A stretch of 64,000 nt of DNA, taken from positions 14,669,001-14,733,000 of the forward strand of contig CM044311.1 of the NCBI GenBank assembly GCA_024291935.2. Direction: 5' to 3'. Origin of the DNA: Okapia johnstoni. Lineage: Eukaryota; Chordata; Mammalia; Artiodactyla; Giraffidae. Under the pieces are notes generated by a model. That model did not search any database. It was not told the origin of the DNA and was given only the letters and a program-made list of their open reading frames with translations. Position numbers and translations under genes: made by a program. Below are positions 42,240-52,043 of this stretch, in pieces. How positions within the stretch are numbered: position 1 is the first letter of the stretch; each line of letters begins with the position of its first letter.

Positions 42240-43930
42240 ATTTAATTCAGCAAACATTTATTAATCTCATGAATGCTTGGCACCATGCAAGGGACTACGG
42301 GATGCCAAGATAAACGGTACCAAGTTTTTTACTTCAGAGGACCTAAAATCTTATAAGAATAGTAAGGCAGGTATATTAGAAAGTATGATACAGAGTAGAA
42401 CATGATAACAGAATTTGTGAACAAAATACTTAATCACTTAATCATTCATTTACTTAATGAAAGATGTATCGTTTATACATGTTATGCAATCATTGGTTAA
42501 CAGAACAGATTGGGGTTCTTCACGGAGTTGTCAGTCAATTGATGGAAAATGACAAAGTGATATGGTAAAGAATCCTTCGTCTTGTGAAGAAGTTCTGAAG
42601 AATCTATTTAAATAGTCTGGGAAAAGAAAGACTTTTATGGGAGCTGATACTTAAGAAAGAAATACACATTCTAAAGAGAAGGAAAAGAATATTGTAGCTA
42701 TACTAAGGAGTGAAAGAGGAAGAGCTTAGCATGTTAAAGGAACCCAAGCACCAGGGTGGAGTATAACCAACGGTGTGCAGAGGGCCAGGTCATAGAGAGC
42801 CTTGCAGAAGATGGTAGGGGTTGAAAGGAAGAGCACGGATACCACAGGGAACCAAGGGCTTCAGTTTTTTATCAGTTTCATTTGATAAAAACACATGAGC
42901 TTGGTAAGCATGATAGTGGAAAGCAGGAATCCTAAATAAAACAATTCTATAAACTGAAACACAGAAATGGCAGTTTGTGTCTGGTTTGGACCCTAACAGG
43001 TGGAGGACTGTGCCCTGGCAATCAAGTGGTATACATGGAGGCTGGAAGCACAGGTTGAAACATATTATGGAGAAAGCAAGAAATTAATGGTTCATTCCAG
43101 GAATGAGGGCAAGTCACAGGCAATATTACCGCTGAGGAGGGATATTGTTGTAGTTCCAGTTCAGCACGTCTAATTTGGCAGCAGCATGTGTTGCATGTTG
43201 GAAGGGAAGAAAAAAGAATTTAGAGTGAGTCCAAAAACGAATCTACAATGATGGCCAGTAAGCAGGGCATTCGAGTCTGAGGGTGAGGACAGCGGGATGA
43301 GAAGAGGAGACAGAGAGGATGGACATTGCCAAGGCAAAGTCCACAAATATTGGAATCTGATTGGTTGTGAGGATCAAGATAGAAGGAAAAGTCTGAGAAA
43401 ATCCAAATTTAACCCTGGGTAACTGTGAAAATGTTAATGCTACTAATTGTTAATTATAGCTAAGTAGGGTGATGGCAAATTCTATGTCTGAGAGAGAGAG
43501 AGAGAGCGAGAGAAAAAGAAAGGAAGAATGAATACTGAGAACTGGGTAAACAAACAAACAAAAAAAGTAATTGAGAAGAGCCACAGCACTACAGTTAGTG
43601 ATGCTCATATATGCTCTTGAATTCATTAGCCAATTACATAGATGAAACTGATGGAAAAAACGAAAGTCCGGTTAAAGAGCAAATATAGAATATCAGACGA
43701 TAAATTGTTTTTGAAGATGCTTGAGTTGAGGTTAGAAAGACAAACTGGCTATTGCATGCAGACGTTGAACTTTAGAGAGATTCATCCCAGAAATTTAAAT
43801 TTGGGAGTACTCTGCATAGAAGCCACAGCTGAAGTGCTGAGGAAGAATATAGAGAAGAAATAGAGATGACAGGAGACAGGAAGACCCTGGAAGAGAGAAC
43901 CGATGAAAAGAGTAATGAAAAGGACGGTAA
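42240..43930 (-). mobile_element. Ancient LINE remnant, antisense, ~1.7 kb
   Basis: Reverse-orientation copy of the ancient family. It starts with the 3'-end complement (TTCAGCAAACATTTATTAATC, GCTTGGCACCATGCAAGG). GAGCTTAGCATGTTAAAGG and GGGCCAGGTCATAGAGAGCC follow, then more 5' sequence (GGACATTGCCAAGGC; TTTGGGAGTACTCTGCATAG). Heavily diverged; the far limit is uncertain. Confidence 0.5.
43492..43527. repeat. (GA)n low-complexity tract
   Basis: GAGAGAGAGAGAGAGAGCGAG followed by an AG-rich stretch. Confidence 0.85.
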
Positions 43931-44909
43931 TAGTGAAAAGGGAGCAGAGGGCTGAGAATTATACTCGTAGAAATCCCTGACATCACGAAGAAGAGGAAAA
44001 CGACTCACTAAAGGAGACGGAAAAGGGAAAGGTCAGAAAGACAAAATGAAGAAGAGCCAGTAAAACCAAAAAGGAGGTGTGTTAAGTAGAAAGTAGTCCT
44101 TTGATTAAACTAAAATCACACTGTTAGGCTACATTTTTATTTAAAAAAATAAAAAATAGTAAACACACATGTGCATACATACATACATACAGATGGAGAC
44201 TGGGTAGGGAAAACATTTCAGCATAAAGGAAGCAAGAATACACAAGGAAGTAATTATAAAGAATGTTTGCCAAATATGATCCAATGAACCAAAATAAAGG
44301 AGGATTACAAGAAGAAAAACGTCTTGATCTGTAAGCAGGAAAGGGACTCCTCCCCTAAAAAAATGCGTCTTTGTCCTGAAAAGTCAAGCCCTGATGTAGT
44401 GTACAAGGTAGATCACAGAAAAACAAAATGGGAATATCCTCAATGAATCTGGGTACAACTCTGCAGAGTAGCAGAAGACAAACGTGTGAGGAGATCTATT
44501 CCATGTGGTATTTCAGCCAAGAGGGAGGAGAGGGCCCAGGGACAAGGAGACCAAAGGAGGGAAAAGAAAGCAGAGGCCATCAAAATTACAAGCGAAGTCC
44601 TTTGACAATCAAGGGGCTTTATTCCAAGCAATACCTTTTTGAAAGGCAAAAACAGAGAGGTTCTCCTTAGACAGATCATATAACAAGGTTAGAGCCAGGG
44701 TTTTCAAGGTTTCAAGCTGTATCTACACTGCAGTCTGCTCACTCACTTCCTATCTTGCCTCCCCTTCCCACAAAATTCTTCAGCAAACTACTAACCCTTT
44801 GGAAAAAGAAAAAATAATGTGAAAGGATCCAATATGGAACACAGGTGTCCATAACATAGAGAAACAAAAAGGGAAAAATGAAAATCAGCAGAGGGTGAGT
44901 GAAAACAAA
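43931..44909. other. No recognised feature
   Basis: AG-rich, unassigned. A (CATA)n tract lies at about 44172-44190. Frames of 80 codons (44428-44670 plus) and 79 codons (minus) show no domain. Confidence 0.35.
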
Positions 44910-44962
44910 TATTGGGTTGGCCAAAAAGTTCACTTGGGCTTTTCTGCACCATCTTAATGAAA

Positions 44963-46328
44963 TGCCAGAAAATTTGGAAAACTCAGCAGTGGCCACAGGA
45001 CTGGAAAAGGTCAGTTTTCGTTCCAATCCCAAAGAAAAGCAGTGCCAAAGAATGCTCAAACTACTGCACAATTGCACTCATCTCACATGCTAGTAAAGTA
45101 ATGCTCAAAATTCTCCAAGCCAGGCTTCAGCAATACGTGAACCGTGAAATTCCACATGTTCAAGCTGGTTTTAGAAAAGGCAGAGGAACCAGAGATTAAA
45201 TTGCCAATAGCTGCTGGATCATCGAAAAAGCAAGAGAGTTCCAGAAAAACATCTATTTCTGCTTTATTGACTATGTCAAAGCCTTTGACTGTGTGGATCA
45301 CAATAAACTGTGGAAAATTCTGAAAGAGATGGGAATACCAGACCATCTGACCTGTCTCTTGAGAAACCTGTATGCAGGTCAGGAAGCAACAGTTAGAACT
45401 GGACATGGAAAAACAGACTGGTTCCAAATAGGAAAAGGAGTACGTCAAGGCTGTATATTGTCACCCTGCTTATTTAACTTATATGCAGAGTACATCATGA
45501 GAAATGCTGGGCTGGAAGAAATACAAGCTGGAATCAAGATTGCTGGGAGAAATATCAATAACCTTAGATATTCAGATGACACCACCCTTATGGCAGAAAG
45601 TGAAGAAGAACTAAAGGGCCTCTTGATGAAAGTGAAAGAAGAGAGTGAAAAAGTTGGCTTAAAGCTCAACATTAAAAAAAACTAAGATCATGGCATCTGG
45701 TCCCATCACTTCATGGGAAATAGATGGAGAAACAGTGGAAACAGTGTCAGACTTTATTTTTTTGGGCTCCAAAATCACTGCAGGTTGTGATTGCAGCCAT
45801 GAAATTAAAAGACTCTTACTCCTTGGAAGGAAGGTTATGGCCAACCAAGATAGCATATTTAAAAGCAGAGACATTACTTTGCCAACAAAGGTCCATCTAG
45901 TCAAGGCTATTGTTTTTCCAGTAGTCATGTATGGATGTGAGAGTTGGACAGTGAAGAGAGCTGAGCACCGCAGAATTGATGCTTTTGAACTGTGGTGTTG
46001 GAGAAGACCCTTGAGAGTCCCTTGGACTGCAAGGAGATCCAATCAATCCATCCTAAAGGAGATCAATCCTGGGTGTTCATTGGAAGGACTGATGTTGAAG
46101 CTGAAACTCCAATACTTTGGCCACCTCATTCGAAGAGTTGACTCATTGGAAAAGACCCTAATGCTGGGTAGGATTGATGGCAGGAGGAGAAGGGGACGAC
46201 AGAGGATGAGATGGTTGGATGGCATCACAGACTCGATGGACATGGGTTTGGGTAGACTCCGGGAGTTGGCGATGGACAGAGAGGCCTGTCGTGCTGCAAT
46301 TCATGGGATCTCAAAGAGTCGGACATGA
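44963..46328 (+). pseudogene. BovB reverse transcriptase, broken into three frames
   Basis: Coding remnant of the BovB copy. Frame 1 (to 45199) carries PQDWKRSVFVPIPKKSSAKE and QAGFRKGRGTRD and ends in a premature stop where other copies read on into QIANI. Frame 2 (45293-45685, 130 codons) has RQGCILSPCLFNLYAEYIMR at about residues 51-70. Its catalytic box reads YSDD at about residues 93-96, where the copy at 58343 has YADD. It ends after an A-run shift near 45675. Frame 3 (45690-46328, 212 codons) is the complete C-terminal part through [19 protein letters not shown]. Not expected to be active. Confidence 0.9.
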
Positions 46329-46341
46329 CTGAGTGACTGAA
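44963..46341 (+). mobile_element. BovB LINE, 1.38 kb, inside the mariner MITE
   Basis: Sense 5'-truncated BovB from ATGCCAGAAAATTTGG to GACTGAGTGACTGAA. TSD made from MITE sequence: CTTAATGAAA (44953-44962) and CTTACTGAAA (46342-46351), one mismatch. It contains the reverse transcriptase core and the C-terminal region. Confidence 0.95.
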
Positions 46342-46381
46342 CTTACTGAAAACCCGAATGATTTTTTTGGCCAAACCAATA

Positions 46382-47119
46382 CTTCAAGAGGAAACCAAAA
46401 CAGATATTAGATAGCTCCATTTTCTCGAATAAATTGCAGGCAGGATGATGGGAAGATGAATGACAGCATACGGATCAGAGATAAGAAAATATAAGGAAGG
46501 CAGCAAATGTCATTAACAAAGGAATGTTTAGAGTAATGTGAATGTTTAGAGAAAAAAAAAAGGCAGCCACAGTATAGTAAACAAAACAAGGTTAACAGGA
46601 ATGAGAACCAGAGAAACATGGTGAATAGGATTGAGGAATCTCTCAAAACAAAATGGAAAAGAACGAGGATTTTTTTAAATGCACACAAAAAAGGTGACGG
46701 ACAGAAGACAGAAAAAGACACACCGCATATCTCTTGCTCAGTTTCTATTCCTGAAAAAGAGATCTTAACAAACAAAGGAAGGCAAACATCCAGGAATATA
46801 AGGGAAAGAGAATTCCTGAGATAAAGCAACAATCATTCTAGGCAGGCACCCAATTCCCTGAAAAAAATTAGAACAATTTAAAAATATTTTAGTGAAGGTA
46901 CTTAACTTTAAAGATAAAAAAAAATTTACATGAACATAAAGAAGGAATAAAATGTGGGTCCTTTGATTTTTCCTTACCAACATCCTGGGTCTGAAGAGAG
47001 TGGGCAGTCTTGAAAGTTTTGAGAGTGAGAGAAAGACCGTTATTCACTGCTTTGTCCATCAAGGGTCAACAAGTATTCTGGAGTATACAAGAACTGAGAA
47101 CTTCCAGAAAATTTAGAGC
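46382..47119. other. No recognised feature
   Basis: A-rich DNA. A 141-codon minus-strand frame (46407-46832) is low-complexity, hydrophobic and without domain signature. It is probably chance in A-rich sequence. Confidence 0.4.
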
Positions 47120-47410
47120 TACTATCTGATCCAGGGACTCCACTTGTGGGCATGTGTTTGGAGAAAACTCTAATTGAAAAAGATTCATGTACCCCAATGT
47201 TCATTGCAGCAATATTTACAATAGCCAAGACACAGAAACTACCTAAATGTTCAGAGATAGAGGAATGAATACAGAACATGAGGTATATCTATACAATGGA
47301 ATATCGCTCAGTTATAAAAAAGAATGGAATATACCATTTGCAGCAACATGAATGAACCTAGACATTATCATACTAAGTGAAGTCATTCAGACAAATATCA
47401 TATGATATCA
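47120..47410 (+). mobile_element. L1 fragment (late ORF2/3' UTR type)
   Basis: Sense L1 block of old mammalian type. Markers are CATTGCAGCAATATTTACAA, TAGCCAAGACACAGAAAC, TATACAATGGAATATCGCTC, AGCAACATGAATGAACCTAG and CAGACAAATATCATATGAT. It is cut by a Bov-tA at 47411. Confidence 0.85.
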
Positions 47411-47576
47411 TATGACTGTAGCCCACCAGGCTCCTCTGTCCATGGAATTCTCCAGGCAAAAGTACTGGAGTGGGTTGCCATTCCCTTCTCCAGGGGATCT
47501 TTCTGACCCAGGGATCGAACCTGAGTCTCAAGAATTGTAGGCAGATTCTTTACCATCTGAGCCACCAAGGAAGCCA
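47411..47576 (-). mobile_element. Bov-tA SINE, 3' end missing
   Basis: Antisense copy beginning abruptly at ACTGTAGCCCACCAGGCTCC and running through GGGATCGAACCTGAG (B-box complement) to CACCAAGGAAGCC. The SINE's 3' tail part is missing. TATGATATCATATGA near the junction is a small local repeat. Confidence 0.9.
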
Positions 47577-47655
47577 GAATATTAGCCAATCAAAGAATAG
47601 GTATATCAAAATAAAGACATAGGGAAGAGAAAATTTGTAGTAACAAAGGTAGGTA

Positions 47656-47805
47656 TGAGCATTGAATCTTTTAAGGGTAGCAGAGATCTATCAACCTGTA
47701 AAAGTAACTTGACAGAACAATATGTAAATTTTTGGAACTTCAGCAGTGTAAACATGATGTAATTCACCAGAAAGGACAGGTGGCAAAATCCAGGGGGGAG
47801 GAATA
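47656..47805. repeat. ~147-bp segment shared with 51673-51819 (copy 1)
   Basis: By-eye alignment with 51673-51819 gives roughly 16 differences in 147 positions. Shared blocks include GCAGAGATCTATCAACCTGT and AATTCACCAGAAAGGACAG. I recognise no known family. Here it sits in otherwise unassigned DNA. Confidence 0.85.
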
Positions 47806-48058
47806 CGTAAAAGGACTCTTAATGCTTTTTCTGGATAGTGACAAGAGATGCTGTTGTTAATGACACTTTTGTAAAGCAGCATGTGATGCTGTCTGAAGTT
47901 GAAATTTGTAGTTAAAAATCCATAATGATCCCAACTTGTATGCTTTTCATTACATTTTTCTTAAATTTAGAGGGATTTTTAGTTATTAATTTGTTTTGAA
48001 AAGACATGTACCTAAAGTCCAACCATTCTTTTAGTTTCACTTTAGCACCTTTTTCCTT

Positions 48059-48145
48059 GTGCTGTGCTATGCTTAGTCGCTCAGTTGTGTCCAACTCTTT
48101 GCAACCCCAAGTGAATTCTTTACCACCTGAGCCACCAGGGAAGCC
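48059..48145 (-). mobile_element. Bov-tA SINE with large internal deletion
   Basis: Both ends of an antisense Bov-tA are present (TATGCTTAGTCGCTCAG and CCACCTGAGCCACCAGGG), but the middle ~120 bp are gone at CAACCCCAAG/TGAATTC. Near-repeats CACCTTTTTCCTT and CACCTTTTTT flank it. Confidence 0.85.
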
Positions 48146-48147
48146 CA

Positions 48148-49049
48148 CCTTTTTTCTTTAATGCATCTAAATTGAAATGATTAAAAGAAAAATAAAACAT
48201 GAATGTGCAAATCACAAGTCAAAAGTTGAGGCCTGAGATATATCCTTACCACCCTCTGCAGACTCCCAGTGAATGTTTAATTTTGACCTTCCGATTTTAG
48301 TGCTTCTAAGGGAATAGGTGATGTCAGATATTTGGTAGCATTGGCTAAACTGTCTGAGAACTGCAAAGATATAGTACATTCAGAGGTAAAACAAATTAAA
48401 GCTCGAGATCCTTCACATTTAAAAAAAAATCATCATATTTATAGGAAATAAAACAGAATTAAGCCAAAGGAAAAACTGGAATAACAGAGATATCTGTTAA
48501 AGCAAACATCAAATTAAAACCAATGAACCACTAGTATTTACTCCTGAGTTGTTGTGCCTTTCAAAACAGCATAATGAGAGTGAATTCAACGCCCACCGTC
48601 ACTCTCCTGTCAAAAAATGACAGTTGTCTGTATCGGCTCTACTCCCAGCGCACTGACTATCACAGAATGAAAACTTGGACGTGACAGGACCAACGTCCTG
48701 CCCTACAACCAGGAGTCTGTGGGGACCGAATCAGTCAAAAGGAAGAATCCTCTCTCTAGGAGGAGTGAGCCTGTAAATTTAAAACAGCAGCAGAGTGGAA
48801 CTTCCTCTAAAGGAAGAGGAGCTGGTTCCAAATTCTCTCCCTTAGTTAGTCACCCTTCCTAACCCTGACAAACAAATTAATTTGTAGATCTATTCCTGCT
48901 AAGTTAAAATCCATCTATCTTCTCTTGGGACTTTTCTCCTCCTACGGAAATGAAGGTTTCTCTTGCCCGGCTCTCCTCTAAAGCTTTCAGAAGGAACCAG
49001 AATTCTAAAATAAGAAATTCTTTTAAAAATAGAAATATAAAATGCATAT
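48148..49049. other. No recognised feature
   Basis: Unassigned. The part 48590-48860 is more GC-rich and contains CTCCTCTAAAGCTTTCAG-like sequence further on, but no gene signal is supported. Confidence 0.35.
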
Positions 49050-49430
49050 TGGCATCTTGTTGTTGTTGAGTCGTTCATTGTGACCCCAAGGACTGCAGCA
49101 TGCCAGGTCTCCCTGTCCATCACTATCTCCCGGAGTTTGGCCAAGTTCATGTCCATCGAATCGGTGATGCCATCCAGCCATCTCATTCTCTGTCGTCCCC
49201 TTCTCCTCCTGCCCTCAATCTTTCCCAGCATCTGGGTCTTTTCCAATGAGTTGGTTCTTCACATCAGGTGGCCAAAGTATTGGAGTTTCAGCATCAACAT
49301 CAGTCCTTCTAATGAATATTCAGGGTTGATTTCCTTTAGGATTGATTGGTTTGATCTCCTTGCAGTCCAAGGGACTCTCAAGAGTCTTCTACAGCACCAC
49401 AATTTGAAAGCATCAATTCCTCGGTGCATT
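49050..49430 (-). mobile_element. BovB LINE, 5'-truncated
   Basis: Antisense 3' end of BovB: a TTGTTGTTGAGTCG start, CTGCAGCATGCCAGGTC, TTGGAGTTTCAGCATCAAC, to AAAGCATCAATTCCTCGGTG. Rough direct repeats (TGCATATTGG, TGCATTTGGG) flank it. Confidence 0.9.
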
Positions 49431-49927
49431 TGGGGGATCTTAAATGGCATGTGTTTATCAGTCGCTAACATTATCCATTCTATTAAATGTTCCAAGATAA
49501 TAAAGAATCATAAAATGAATATTAAAAAGGAAGAAATCCTTTAAAGCATCAGGGCTACATCTCTTATATATAAGAAAACTGACAAATGTTTTTCATGTGG
49601 AAAAAAAAAAAACTTTGCTTTCAACAAATTTCAAAATACTGACACAAATAGACAATGTTTTATGTTTGCAATGTTTGATGTTATGTAAGCATCAAACATC
49701 AGTAAAACAAACATCTGTTAAATGTTTCATATTTTTAAAAACGTCCATTTGATCTTCACTGTGGGTTAGATACTACTGATCTACATTTTTGAGAAAATGG
49801 AATTAAAACCAAAACAAAGCCAAAATAATTATATCCTGAAAAGGTCAAGTTCCAATGAGCAGGATTAGATTGGTCTCAGGAGTCCAGAGTCAGGTTCTGA
49901 GTGTCTATCACTATTTTGAGCTGCAAT
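49431..49927. other. No recognised feature
   Basis: AT-rich, with local repetition of GTTTGATGTTATGTAAGCATCAAAC-like words (an imperfect inverted repeat near 49674-49700). Not assigned. Confidence 0.35.
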
Positions 49928-49941
49928 AGTCATTACCTAAG

Positions 49942-50212
49942 GAGAAGGCAATGGCAACCCACTACAGTACTCTTGCCTGGAAAATCCCGTGGATGGAGGA
50001 GCCTGGTAGGCTGCAGTCCATGGGGTCTCTGAGGGTCAGACACGATTGAACAACTTCACTTTCACTTTTCACTTTCATGCATTGGAGGAGGAAATGGCAA
50101 CCCACTCCAGTGTTCTTGCCTGGAGAATCCCAGGGACGGCGGAGCCTGGTGGGCTGCCATCTATGGGGTCGCACAGAGTCGGACACAACTGAAGCAACTT
50201 AGCAGCAGCTGC
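49942..50212 (+). mobile_element. Bov-A2 dimeric SINE with TSD
   Basis: Sense two-unit Bov-A2. Unit 1 starts GAGAAGGCAATGGCAACC. The linker is CACTTTTCACTTTCATGCAT. Unit 2 ends GTCGGACACAACTGAAGC with an AGCAGCAGC tail. TSD: AGTCATTACCTAAG (49928-49941) and AGTCACTACCTAG (50213-50225). Confidence 0.94.
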
Positions 50213-50357
50213 AGTCACTACCTAGACGCCTAGAGAGCTGCAGCGTCCCTTTCAATGAGCCAATCCAACAAATCCTTTAAATGTGATGCTTTAAAAAGGT
50301 GAGTGTACTCAGAAGAAACTGTTCAGGGATTTATTCTTATGTTCTGTAGGTATTTAA

Positions 50358-50570
50358 TGAGCCTTACCATGCTGACTCAGTGATAAAGAATCCTCCTTTT
50401 GAGCAGAAGATGCAGGTTTGATCCCTGGGTCGGGAAGATCCCCTGAAAAAGGAAATGGCAACCCACTCCAGTATTCTTGCCTGGAGAATCCCATGGACAG
50501 AGGAGCCTGGGGGCTACAGTTCATGAGGATTCAAAGAGTTGGACACAACTTAACTACTAACTACCACCAC
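50358..50570 (+). mobile_element. Bov-tA SINE
   Basis: Sense copy: CCATGCTGACTCAGTGATAA head, GGTTTGATCCCTGGGTCGGG, GTTGGACACAACTTAAC end and a CTAACTACCACCAC tail. Confidence 0.9.
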
Positions 50571-51006
50571 GATGCATATGTCATCCATGAAGCAAGGAAG
50601 CTTAAGAACCAGGGATACAGGTGAGAAGAGAGGGAAGTAAACACATAATTGGAATGTAGGTCAGAAATATATGAAACATTCTCTTAAATTTATCTTGCTG
50701 CACCTTCTCCCAGCGCTATTGTTCTAAAATTAACCATTGTATAAAATATGTGCTCTTTAGCCTAAGGGTCATCCAAGAAATCTATGTAGACCTTAAATTA
50801 AGAGTGAAACTGCGAGGGAGTTCATCATAGAAAGTGAAAAATTATTCGCATCCTTGCTGTGTTTAATGCCAAAATGTTAAGATGCCCACAAGGTAGTAAT
50901 GTACATAGCAAAGATAAAGTCTTTAATACAATAGATATAAAAAATTGCTGTTGACTTGTCCATCAGATTTGAAATATCACTGCCTAATCTTTGTTCTTTT
51001 TTCTTA
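50571..51006. other. No recognised feature
   Basis: AT-rich and unassigned. Confidence 0.4.
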
Positions 51007-51016
51007 ATTATAATGA

Positions 51017-51246
51017 CATGTGCATGCATGTTAAGTCCCTTCAGTCATGTCTAGCACTTTGTGACCCCACAGACTGTAGCCCACCAGGCTCCTCTGTCTA
51101 TGGGATTCTCCGGGCAAGAATACTGGAGTGGGTTGTTCTGCTCTCCTCCAGGGGATCTACCCTACCCAGGGATCAAACCCACGTCTCTTTATGTCTCCTG
51201 CATTTGCAGGTGGGTTCTTTACCCCTAGTGCTCCCTGGGAAGGTGG
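51017..51246 (-). mobile_element. Bov-tA SINE with perfect TSD
   Basis: Antisense copy: GTGCATGCATGTTAAGTCCC to TACCCCTAGTGCTCCCTGG. Perfect 10-bp TSD ATTATAATGA at 51007-51016 and 51247-51256. Confidence 0.95.
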
Positions 51247-51307
51247 ATTATAATGATAGAAAGGAGTGAAATTTTACTTTGGAATAGACTCCTATCATGA
51301 TTAAATC

Positions 51308-51860
51308 AGTTCAGTTCAGTCACTCAGTTGCATCTGACTCTTTGCGATCCCATGAACTGCAGCATGCCAGGCTTCCCTGTCCTTCACCAACTCCCGGAGC
51401 TTGCTCAAATTCATATCCATCAAGTCGGTGATGCCATCCAACCATCTTACCCTCTGTCATCCCCTTCTTCTCCTGCCTTCAATCTTCCCCAGCATCAGGG
51501 CCTTTTCCGATGAGCCTATTCTTCACATCAGGTGGCCAAAGTATTGGAGTTTAAGCTTCTGATCAGTCCTTTCAATGAATATTTAGGACAGATTTCCTTT
51601 AGGATGGACTGGTTTGATCTCCTCACTCTCCAAGGGACTCTCAAAAGTCTTCTCCAGAAAAAGCTAGTTATCAGCATTGAATCTTTTAAGAGTAGCAGAG
51701 ATCTATCAACCTGTGAAAGTAACTTGGCAGAACAGTATGTAAATGTTTGCAACTTCAACAATGGAAACGTTGTAATTCACCAGAAAGGACAGATGGCAAT
51801 ATCCAGGAGGGAGGAATAGCATCAATTCTTCAGCACTCAGCTCTCTTTATGTGAGAGTCC
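51308..51860 (-). mobile_element. BovB LINE carrying a foreign ~147-bp segment
   Basis: Antisense BovB 3' part from CAGTTCAGTTCAGTCACTC to AAAGTCTTCTCCAG (51656). At that point, where other copies continue AACACCACAGTTC, a foreign stretch of about 160 bp intervenes. BovB resumes at AGCATCAATTCTTCAGC (51819) and ends near 51852. Confidence 0.88.
51673..51819. repeat. ~147-bp segment shared with 47656-47805 (copy 2)
   Basis: Second copy of the segment at 47.66 kb, at about 89% identity by eye and in the same orientation. It lies inside the BovB at 51308-51860 and replaces roughly 15 bp of it. Confidence 0.85.
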
Positions 51861-52043
51861 AACTGTGCCAGACCTTAGTTGCAAAACGCAGGATCTTCCT
51901 TGCAGTTCACAGACTCTCTTGTTGGAGCACGTGGGCTTAGCTTCTCCGAGGTATGTGGAATCTTAGTTCTCCCACCACAGATTGAACCTGCATCCCCTGT
52001 GTTGCAAGGCAGATTCTTAACCACTGGACAACCAAGGAAGTCC
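51861..52043 (-). mobile_element. CHR-type tRNA-Glu SINE
   Basis: Antisense copy. GTGCCAGACCTTAGTTGC, GGAGCACGTGGGCTTAGC and CAGATTGAACCTGCATCC come first, then TTAACCACTGGACAACCAAG, the complement of the head. Confidence 0.82.

Larger units (their letters stand above)
44910..46381. mobile_element. Mariner MITE split by a BovB
   Basis: The left terminal inverted repeat TTGGGTTGGCCAAAAAGTTC starts at 44912. The right one, the complement ATTTTTTTGGCCAAACCAA, ends at 46379. TA dinucleotides at 44910-44911 and 46380-46381 are the mariner TSD. With the BovB removed, about 79 bp remain as a near-palindromic non-autonomous element without transposase. Confidence 0.93.

Noticed and set aside
45690..46328. 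212-codon plus-strand frame as a host gene
   Set aside because: It is the C-terminal part of a BovB protein. Closely similar frames occur in the other BovB copies of the window.
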